Of a stretch of DNA of 64,000 nucleotides, positions 26,861-33,304 are shown in pieces. Origin of the DNA: an uncultured Methanolobus sp. (GTDB lineage: Archaea > Halobacteriota > Methanosarcinia > Methanosarcinales > Methanosarcinaceae); NCBI RefSeq assembly GCF_963667555.1, contig NZ_OY763421.1, forward strand, positions 823,562 through 887,561, read 5' to 3'. Within the stretch, counting starts at the first letter, position 1. Each line of letters opens with the position of its first letter. The notes under the pieces were generated by a model. It searched no databases, was not told the origin of the DNA, and saw nothing but the letters and a program-made list of their open reading frames with translations. Position numbers and translations under genes: made by a program.

Positions 26861-27012
26861 ACAGGAGGCACAAGTTTATGATCATTTTCATTATTGGATT
26901 CTGTTATGTGCATTTGTTACTCTGTAATTCATACTATATATATGTTCCTCAAATTAATTTATATTATTAATATAATTTCTAATTATGCGCTGAATAAAGA
27001 AAAGAGATTTGA

Positions 27013-27067
27013 CCTGATAAGAATGCTTTAATGGTGGTGGTAGCAAATATGAGACATCCTTATCAGG
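27013..27067 (+). repeat. array hairpin 11
   Basis: The 9-base arms CCTGATAAG and CTTATCAGG are perfect; the loop has TTTAATGGTGGTGGTAGC. AGGAGG follows at 27071-27076. Confidence 0.9.
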
Positions 27068-27256
27068 CACAGGAGGTCAATAAATGACAACTCCAACCCC
27101 GTTTTATTGTTTGATGTTTATATTATATATAAGTTCAATTGTTGTGAGTTAGTTTCATCGTATAAAAGTGATTATCTATGCAATAATCGAATATCATTAG
27201 ATCTGTTTCAATAAGAGATAACTGATGTGATGAACGGTAAAAAGGATAATAATAAA

Positions 27257-27316
27257 AGGCCTGATAAGAACATGTTAGGGTTAGGCTAGGCAGTTAGTGG
27301 TTATCCTTACAGGCCT
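27257..27316 (+). repeat. array hairpin 12
   Basis: AGGCCTG plus TAAG pairs with CTTA plus CAGGCCT, leaving one bulged A. The loop has ATGTTAGGGTTAGGCTAGG. AGGAGG follows at 27318-27323. Confidence 0.82.
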
Positions 27317-27506
27317 AAGGAGGACTTTTTATATTCACTCCTACACTATGCAACTGTTACTTTTTATGTGATACTATATATAATTTCATTTTACTATTTT
27401 TTACTATCAGTATAATTCTATAAAATATTTTGAAAGTTTAACTTTTATACACACAGAATCATGGGCGTAACTTGCAAAAAACGGATGCTATATAATGAAC
27501 AGTAAA

Positions 27507-27603
27507 TTCCTGAGTAAGAGGGAACAAATGATGGTGGTACAATATAGATGGTTAGTGGGTGTTACATAGCTCTCTCAGGAAAATGGATTAGATCTGTTCC
27601 CTC
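27507..27603 (+). repeat. array hairpin 13, interleaved pairings
   Basis: Two pairings interlock: TTCCTGAG (27507-27514) with CTCAGGAA (27574-27581), and GAGGGAACA (27518-27526) with TGTTCCCTC (27595-27603). As RNA this is a pseudoknot-type topology, or two alternative folds. The region between has ATGATGGTGGTACAATATAG. Confidence 0.85.
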
Positions 27604-27969
27604 ACTATTTGTATGTATGCAAATGTTGCTATTTAAAATTATGGTATATTTTGTTACTTATTTGCAGGTTATTTACAAAAACCAGTAGAAAATAAGCATG
27701 CTAGATTAAAATATTTGTGAAGTATTTTTCAACATTTTTAAAAAATAAGTGAATTGGCGTATTATTTTTCAGTAGTTTTATTTGCATATTCTTTATTTAA
27801 CACTCCTATCACTTTCAAATCAAAAACACATTTATAAAAATAGCCATATTTATACATGTTCTTCTTAAAATTATTTTTATAACTACTACTATTTAGCACA
27901 TTATTCTTAAATTAATTTAGATATAACTTATGATATTTTTGTTTTATACGCACTAGCATTTTGGATTTT

Positions 27970-28419
27970 TCATATATCTATGCGTATTCCAAATAGTTCA
28001 TAGAAATCATTATATTTCTTCCTGGCACGATATAAGTACTGACGAACATATTTTTCTCCTTTTGCTTTTGCATACATAGCAGTAGTTTCAGCAGGAGTAA
28101 AGACAGTTTCAAGCTTTTTCCGATCAATACTATCAAGGAATTTAATATTGTTACTGTTGTTGATATTGAAAAATTCTACAATAGCTTCTTCGCCTTGCCA
28201 ATTCCATTCAGTATCATAAAATATTGCATAAAGTGAGTCGCATGATACGCATTTGCCTGCAACTACCATTCCGTTGTGATGAGCATGGTAACTGAGACTG
28301 GTGACATCTGAATTGCATGAATTGCAGATCCCTATAAAGTTACGGTCAAGGTTTTCGGGATGCAGGTCAACATCATCGATCTGCATTACATTACTTTCAA
28401 CATCGTATCTTATGTTCAT
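27970..28419 (-). CDS. hypothetical zinc-ribbon-like protein
   Basis: The ATG at 28419 follows GGTGA by four bases and is preferred over the one at 28455; it gives 149 residues. Two CxxC pairs (CNSCNSD and CVSCDS, about 25 residues apart) suggest a zinc ribbon. The C-terminal 60 residues are helical and basic (KGEKYVRQYLYRARKKYNDF). I do not recognise the family. It borders the hairpin array and is read toward it. Confidence 0.6.
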   Translation of the reverse strand: MNIRYDVESNVMQIDDVDLHPENLDRNFIGICNSCNSDVTSLSYHAHHNGMVVAGKCVSCDSLYAIFYDTEWNWQGEEAIVEFFNINNSNNIKFLDSIDRKKLETVFTPAETTAMYAKAKGEKYVRQYLYRARKKYNDFYELFGIRIDI

Positions 28420-28575
28420 ATCGTCACCGGAAAATTGAGAGTTTGAATAATGCATTTATCGTATTAGTCTTTTTACTTCTAAGTACTTAATATTGGCTTC
28501 ATACAATAAAAATTTAAAAACATATATATAGATTGAAATACATATAAAAATTTGTGCTATATCTGAGGTGATGAA

Positions 28576-28899
28576 ATGGACTCAATTCGCGCAAAAATAA
28601 AACGAAGGTTGCAGAAGTTCATTGAATTGGACGTAAATGGACTACGCAGTCATATATTATCAGTTTTCTTAAAGGTAAAAGAGACAACGGTAGATGAATT
28701 GCATGCAAATATCACAGAGAAATATGATATTTCACGCAGTGCAGTGGCATCCATGGTAGGCTATATCTACTCCAAGCTGGGTGTGCTCAGATCTCACAAA
28801 GAGTCTTACAAGACTCCAATAGTGTATTCTTTAAAGGAAGAATATGAGGATCTGATAAGATCTGCTCTTGAAGCAAGGCCATCGTCTTCAGGCTGTTAA
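28576..28899 (+). CDS. DUF2551 protein, probable winged-helix regulator
   Basis: This 107-residue protein reads IRAKIKRRLQKFIELDVNGL, then TVDELHANITEKYDISRSAV and ASMVGYIYSKLGVLRS, matching the methanogen family DUF2551 with a helix-turn-helix-like core. GAGGTGAT stands just before the ATG. It is followed after 32 bases by another small DNA-binding-like gene, and the two may be cotranscribed. Confidence 0.8.
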   Translation: MDSIRAKIKRRLQKFIELDVNGLRSHILSVFLKVKETTVDELHANITEKYDISRSAVASMVGYIYSKLGVLRSHKESYKTPIVYSLKEEYEDLIRSALEARPSSSGC

Positions 28900-28931
28900 A
28901 CAGTTAACCAAGCTTAACATACCTGATCACA

Positions 28932-29336
28932 ATGTCTATAGTCAAAAACGCACCGCGTACATCTACTACGATCGTCATACGTTCGGATTCCAATTCCCGT
29001 ATAACTCACTCCAGAGACCCGTATTATAACCTGATGAGACGACTCTTTCAGGAAGAGGCAACTGCCATTCGCGGCCAGAAGTTTCTCATGATGGTCGAAG
29101 ATCGTCAAAAAGCCGGAAGTCCCATCAAGACAAGTGAGTGGGAATCTCTTCTCCAGGAACTCGATATTGGACGTGCTTCATTCTATGCCATGCGCAATAA
29201 ACTGTTAGGCGCTGGCCTCATTTCTCACAAGGATCACGAATATCGCCTCTCAGGTCAGTTCAGCAAGGACCTTGTTGATATGGCCAGATGGTGGTGGACA
29301 GCAGTTCTCAATGAGAATCCGGAAGGTCTGGAATAA
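28932..29336 (+). CDS. conserved hypothetical winged-helix-like protein
   Basis: This 134-residue protein has an extended polar N-terminus. A helical region follows, with TSEWESLLQELDIGRASFYA and MRNKLLGAGLISHKDHEYRL, which reads as a helix-turn-helix and wing. No partner or ligand site is visible. It follows the DUF2551 gene closely and precedes the tRNA gene by about 57 bases. I know no function for it. Confidence 0.65.
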   Translation: MSIVKNAPRTSTTIVIRSDSNSRITHSRDPYYNLMRRLFQEEATAIRGQKFLMMVEDRQKAGSPIKTSEWESLLQELDIGRASFYAMRNKLLGAGLISHKDHEYRLSGQFSKDLVDMARWWWTAVLNENPEGLE

Positions 29337-29352
29337 CCATCCGTCCGATACC

Positions 29353-29361
29353 TTAATATAC
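29353..29361 (+). promoter_or_regulatory. TATA box of the tRNA gene
   Basis: TTAATATAC lies about 33-41 bases before the first tRNA base, the normal archaeal distance for a TATA element. Confidence 0.6.
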
Positions 29362-29393
29362 AAGCTTTACAATTAAGGAGATGCATTCACCGT

Positions 29394-29469
29394 AGCCCGG
29401 TAGTGTAGTGGTCAATCATGCAGGACTCTGGATCCCGCAACCTCGGTTCGAATCCGTGCCGGGCTACCA
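29394..29469 (+). tRNA. tRNA-Gln (anticodon CTG)
   Basis: The 7-base acceptor stem AGCCCGG/CCGGGCT is perfect, the discriminator is A and CCA is encoded. The anticodon loop reads CTCTGGA, giving CTG, and the T-loop is TTCGAAT. Two stem positions are not paired: A28-C42 in the anticodon stem (CAGGA/TCCCG) and T50-T64 in the T stem (CTCGG/CCGTG). The tRNA is otherwise complete and has a TATA box, so it is likely expressed. Confidence 0.92.
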
Positions 29470-29625
29470 AATAACTTTTTTGGATTCAATTTTGCTTTAT
29501 CATGGTTTTCTATTGTTTCTAGTCTATGTTATCCTTGAATCTGCTTTCTATATCGAATTACAAAATAGTAATTTTTAAGTAGTTAAAAGCTTACTAAAAT
29601 ACCTAAATTAAATTTGGGTGTGGTT

Positions 29626-29772
29626 ATGAATTTAAAGAAATTACTATCAGAAGCAGTAACATATGCAATAATTGTCCTTATCCTGTATTACACTGGAAAT
29701 TGGGATAGTTTCGGTCTGGTCACTTTTGCATACTTAATAAGCGTTGTTTTTTGGGAGGTTACGAAGGCGTAG
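29626..29772 (+). CDS. small membrane protein, 48 residues
   Basis: The ATG follows GGGTGTGG closely. The product MNLKKLLSEAVTYAIIVLIL... has two short hydrophobic segments (about 10-24 and 30-43) ending FWEVTKA. It is too short for certainty, but its start signal and composition are protein-like. I do not recognise a family. Confidence 0.5.
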   Translation: MNLKKLLSEAVTYAIIVLILYYTGNWDSFGLVTFAYLISVVFWEVTKA

Positions 29773-29888
29773 ATATTGATTATGTGCATAAATAATGGTA
29801 CCAAATGTGGATTCTTAAAGTATACTCTAGTTTGATTAGCCAAAGTAAAAAAGAAATAAATTTATCCTAAAAATTACATTCATAAGTT

Positions 29889-30626
29889 ATGCCATCATCT
29901 GATCCAAAAAAATGGATTTCGTATGAACTTAATAAAAAAAAGATAAAAAAGGAAAGAAAAATAAACCTTCTTCATTTAGTAGAAGTTCTTATCATAATAT
30001 CTGGATTTTTAATGGCAAACTTATCTGATTTGCCAAAAAATAATATTAACATTTTTTTTGGTTCAATAATACTAGCTTTTCTTATTTGGTCTGTAATAAT
30101 TCACTCTTTTTCAATCATGACTGATGATGAAAAATACTTAACAGGTGCTTATTGGTGGACTGCTTTTTTATTTCCCTTGATGCTAGTTATGTTTTTTGTA
30201 CTTAATGGATTTATAAACACTGATTTTAGTACTAATATATATTTAGCTTTACTCAATATATTAAGTTCTGCTTTTTTAGTAAGTGTACTCGCTTTAGTTT
30301 TAGTGCTGGTATTTGACGAAAAATTCACGGAAGGTTTAATAGAGTTTGTTAAAGATTCATACGAAAAATATCAACAATTCAAACAGTGCAACTCCTGTAA
30401 ATTATTTGTCATAGTTGCCTATATAGTACTCATTGATATAACCGCGTGCTTGCAGTCTTTTTTGGGGGTAAAAATATTAATTTACGTACCAATCTTGTTA
30501 TTTTGCATAAAAATAATTCTTGGTAATACTAAACAAGAAAGCAGTAAGCATTATTTTTTACGTAAAATGATTTTAATCTTTATTTATTTCGTGCTGATTT
30601 TGTTAATACTTTTAGGAATTTCGTGA
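29889..30626 (+). CDS. hypothetical multi-pass membrane protein, interrupted by TGA
   Basis: This 245-residue product has a basic N-terminus and six or seven hydrophobic segments (about 26-44, 52-75, 90-108, 117-143, 165-185, 188-204 and 222-243). No ribosome-binding site is clear and base composition is very AT-rich, hinting at transfer. After the TGA at 30624-30626 the same frame stays open for 61 codons to 30812. The present stop may be a nonsense mutation in a longer gene. The family is unknown to me. Confidence 0.6.
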   Translation: MPSSDPKKWISYELNKKKIKKERKINLLHLVEVLIIISGFLMANLSDLPKNNINIFFGSIILAFLIWSVIIHSFSIMTDDEKYLTGAYWWTAFLFPLMLVMFFVLNGFINTDFSTNIYLALLNILSSAFLVSVLALVLVLVFDEKFTEGLIEFVKDSYEKYQQFKQCNSCKLFVIVAYIVLIDITACLQSFLGVKILIYVPILLFCIKIILGNTKQESSKHYFLRKMILIFIYFVLILLILLGIS

Positions 30627-30812
30627 TTAAATTTTGATATCGGGAATATTCAAAATAATACTACTTCAATAGACAAACCTTTAAATTCAAGTAACTTTAC
30701 GAAAGCAATTAAAAATAACACTAATATTCCTCAAAATATATCGGATGAATATATTATAGAAGTCAGATCCAAACCATATAATGAATCTGGCCATCCTGAA
30801 ATATTTTTTTGA
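30627..30812 (+). other. in-frame extension beyond the TGA stop
   Basis: In the same frame as 29889-30626 another 61 codons follow without a stop: LNFDIGNIQNNTTSIDKPLN and later DEYIIEVRSKPYNESGHPE. Such an open run is unexpected by chance in AT-rich DNA. It looks like a polar domain that once followed the last membrane helix. It has no start of its own. Confidence 0.55.
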
Positions 30813-30845
30813 TAACACTGTCTAAGAGAAACAAAAACAACCAAA

Positions 30846-31565
30846 CTAACATCTCAACTCCAACGCCCCAATCACTTTCTCAGTATCCTCAGCTTCATCA
30901 AAAATGAGCCTTATGTTCCCGTTCTTAAAATAGTAGAGTCTCATATTCTCATCGACATGGGACTGTCCGGGCTCTATTTTGATTCCTCTTGCTTTTGAGG
31001 GAGGGGTGCAGTTCAGGGTTATGTCGACAAGTTTACCCAGGCTTTCAAGGCAGTCCAGGGATTGCTCAGGGTTTTTTAATGCTTTTAGTTTGATAGCCAT
31101 TCCGTTTCTTTTTTCCATGTCTTCTGATGATGAATGGCTGGCAATAGGAATAAGTCGTCTGCAATCGCTTTTAATTCTCTTTAAAATATGGTCATCGTTT
31201 AGGAAATACTCGCTTTTTATGTATTCGGCTATCTTAAAAGCATCATAGGCTTCCATGTTGTCAATGAAATCCAGGACACGATCATAATCAATGGGAATTT
31301 TCAGGTAATTGTTACTTTCGATCTGAATTATCTGATTCAGGAAGATCTCCTTGATGGCTTTGATAGGAACATTAAGATTCACAGAATCAGTAAATGGAAA
31401 CAGATACAGAGACTCCCGGCGTGTAGCAGGGATAATGTTGCCAAGATGGGAATTTATCTCCCTGACGGTCGCTTTTGTTTCTTTCTGGGCATTGTACAAT
31501 ACTTCGATGGTCTCATTCTGTAAGGTGTACACCATTGTTCTGTGGTCGTTATCGTTTTCTGCCAT
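30846..31565 (-). CDS. hypothetical transcriptional-regulator-like protein
   Basis: The ATG at 31565, with AGAGGA six bases upstream, gives 239 residues. There is no membrane segment. The N-terminal part (KETKATVREINSHLGNIIPA) could be a helical DNA-binding region, but I recognise no family. It lies 61 bases behind the AAA_14 gene on the same strand and may share its mRNA. Confidence 0.55.
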   Translation of the reverse strand: MAENDNDHRTMVYTLQNETIEVLYNAQKETKATVREINSHLGNIIPATRRESLYLFPFTDSVNLNVPIKAIKEIFLNQIIQIESNNYLKIPIDYDRVLDFIDNMEAYDAFKIAEYIKSEYFLNDDHILKRIKSDCRRLIPIASHSSSEDMEKRNGMAIKLKALKNPEQSLDCLESLGKLVDITLNCTPPSKARGIKIEPGQSHVDENMRLYYFKNGNIRLIFDEAEDTEKVIGALELRC

Positions 31566-31626
31566 CAGGCGTCCTCTTGGCACTTAAATTATATATATTT
31601 TCACCAGGAGATGTCTCTTTCCAGTG

Positions 31627-33045
31627 TCAGCAGATCAAAAGAAACAGGGCAAGAGGTATGAACAGCACATTGTCAGTAATCTTCAGTGTGTCTTTTGTCA
31701 CAACGATACCAAAAGGTGAATCAAACTCTTTCATGAATTCTTTTACTCCTGATATATCACCGGGGTCTTGGCGGTATTTGACCTCCAAAGGTATTGGAAT
31801 TACAGACGGCTTGATTATTATGTCAACTTCCTTTTTGCCTTTCCAGTAATAGCTCTTCGAACGGCCCGTATAAGTTCCTGCAAGCCGGGATGCGTGATCC
31901 TGTACTATTGTTTCAACCGTCTTACCTACCTCTTCACCAAATTCGAACAAGCGTGTGTTGAGCAGGCCTACAAGTACATTCCTGGTACTGTGATCCCTCA
32001 GGTACACTTTTTTTCCCTTAGCAAAAGTACTGTCACTTTTTGAATAGAAATGAGACTCTGATATCATGAATACATCCGCCAGATAACCAAGATAGACCAT
32101 GAGTGTGTCATATTTTATGCCAACCGCCTTTGCAAAGCTGTGGTAATCGGTAACCTGACAGCTCTGCATAGCACATCTGATAACTGTGTTCTCAAGCCCT
32201 TTGATATTCCTGACAGCAAAGGTTCGCATAATATCCTTGTGCAGTGTGAGCATAAAGCGGTCCATCAGGATGTCCTTTGCGTCATCCAAATTAACCCCGA
32301 AAAGACCGGGGTATCCGCCTGCAATGATATAATTTGTAAGATAATGATCCATATCGGGAACGACATGAAGCAAGTTATCACGATATTTCAGGAAGGTTTC
32401 ATAGAGCAAGTCGGGATCGGTCTCTGCCAGAGCATTTCTCACAATAGAAGGATCAGGAAGGGAGAGATCATTCTCTTCTTTCAAGTGAAATTGCAGGTGA
32501 TCTGCAAAGCTCCACTGTAACATACGGCGAAGCCTGGACCGACCGATCAGAGATTCCGAACTGCCCTTTTCGATCTCGGATACCGAAGAGCCGGAGACAT
32601 AGAACTTTACGTTTGTTCCAAGGTCATAGTACTGTTTGAGGTAATTGCTCCAATTACTAACCACCTGTACCTCATCCAGGAATATGTAGGCTTTTTCTGA
32701 TCCGGGAGGGAGTATATATTTGAAAAAAATGTCCAGGATATCTTTAATGGGCTCTTCACTGAGAGCTGAAATGGATGTATGGTCCATGGAGAGGTACATT
32801 ATGTTATGAGCAGGCATCCTTGTATCATCAAGAAGAAATTGAATTATCTGCTTCATAAGAACAGTCTTACCTACCTGCCGTGGTCCATAGATTATCTCTA
32901 TTTCAGGAGAATCTTTCTCATGGATCAGATCCTTGTATAATTGAGTTCTATATTGTGGTGTCGTGAAAGGGCGGCTTTTCCACCATGGATTGTACTCATA
33001 CAGGACATTAAGGATGCCTTCAACGTTGCTCTCTTCCAGTGCCAT
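31627..33045 (-). CDS. AAA_14/DUF4143 ATPase
   Basis: Starting from the ATG at 33045, the protein has 472 residues. Walker A is YGPRQVGKT near residue 55, Walker B YIFLDEVQVVSNW near 120, and a sensor FYVSGSSVSEI near 148. The C-terminal DUF4143 part has KGKKEVDIIIKP and PLEVKYRQD, a nuclease-fold pattern as in the 11320-12750 protein. Function of these archaeal ATPases is unsettled. A 20-base perfect palindrome covers the start codon. A TATA-like element lies about 25-35 bases upstream, suggesting a leaderless and regulated mRNA. Confidence 0.85.
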   Translation of the reverse strand: MALEESNVEGILNVLYEYNPWWKSRPFTTPQYRTQLYKDLIHEKDSPEIEIIYGPRQVGKTVLMKQIIQFLLDDTRMPAHNIMYLSMDHTSISALSEEPIKDILDIFFKYILPPGSEKAYIFLDEVQVVSNWSNYLKQYYDLGTNVKFYVSGSSVSEIEKGSSESLIGRSRLRRMLQWSFADHLQFHLKEENDLSLPDPSIVRNALAETDPDLLYETFLKYRDNLLHVVPDMDHYLTNYIIAGGYPGLFGVNLDDAKDILMDRFMLTLHKDIMRTFAVRNIKGLENTVIRCAMQSCQVTDYHSFAKAVGIKYDTLMVYLGYLADVFMISESHFYSKSDSTFAKGKKVYLRDHSTRNVLVGLLNTRLFEFGEEVGKTVETIVQDHASRLAGTYTGRSKSYYWKGKKEVDIIIKPSVIPIPLEVKYRQDPGDISGVKEFMKEFDSPFGIVVTKDTLKITDNVLFIPLALFLLIC

Positions 33046-33063
33046 TACCAATATATTGGTAAT
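33044..33063 (-). promoter_or_regulatory. perfect 20-base palindrome over the start codon
   Basis: ATTACCAATATATTGGTAAT is self-complementary and includes the ATG of the AAA_14 gene. A second, partial site (TTTACCAATATAAA) lies near 33107-33120, and AACTATATTATAGTT at 33067-33081 is a second palindrome. They look like an operator cluster, possibly autoregulatory. Confidence 0.65.
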
Positions 33064-33304
33064 AAAACTATATTATAGTTACCTTTATGAAGGTAGCAAT
33101 CATGGAAATATTTACCAATATAAAGAAACTATATCTGAATTATAGAGCTCTTTTGATGGAAAAATCACTTTCAAGCACTTAAAATGGAGAGTTTATGTAG
33201 TCCTTGATGTTTGAAATACCTGCATAGCAGATATAAAGAATCAGGAACAACTTGCATAATGTAAAGGGGATCACAACCAGAAATCCATTAAGTGAGGATG
33301 TATT

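Larger units (their letters stand above)
24966..27603 (+). repeat. array of thirteen hairpin elements, possibly a ncRNA family
   Basis: Thirteen inverted repeats with 8-14 base stems recur at intervals of roughly 110-315 bases in an otherwise AT-rich, gene-free region. Stem sequences differ but change on both arms together: CTAATAGG, CTTATGGGG, CTTATGAGA and CCTGATAAG pair with their own complements. Most plus-strand loops are rich in G and T and fall into two groups, TGTTAGGGTT(A/G)TTG-like and ATGGTGGTA-like. After three hairpins comes AGGAGG, and a motif TGCANNTGTTNCT often followed by ATACTATATATA. No protein reading frame is conserved. Function is unknown: structured RNA, REP-like DNA, or a chromosome-maintenance site are options. 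Confidence 0.8.

Noticed and set aside
26878..26970. 30-codon frame MIIFIIGFCYVHLLL... nine bases after AGGAGG, and a 22-codon one at 27084-27152, as small toxin-like hydrophobic peptides
   Set aside because: The nucleotide motif TGCANNTGTTNCT, shared by three units, falls in three different frames relative to the candidate peptides. The sequence is conserved as nucleic acid and not as protein.
27266..27420. Frames in array elements 12 and 13 that read on through TAG, possible pyrrolysine codons
   Set aside because: Although this group uses pyrrolysine, the sequences have no conserved protein around TAG and the units are non-coding by the frame argument above.
24966..27603. CRISPR array
   Set aside because: There are no identical direct repeats of constant length and no spacers of uniform size. 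The stems differ from unit to unit and no cas gene is near.
24966..27603. Integron attC array (loops contain GTTAGGG-like cores)
   Set aside because: The GTTRRRY-like sequence is inside the loop and not at the ends of the arms; there are no cassette genes and no integrase.
23336..27969. Replication origin
   Set aside because: No cdc6/orc1 gene and no origin recognition boxes that I recognise occur here. AT richness alone is not enough.
29770..29835. Readthrough of the TAG that ends the 48-residue membrane protein as pyrrolysine
   Set aside because: The following 21 codons show no recognisable protein features and end in TGA; ordinary termination is simpler.
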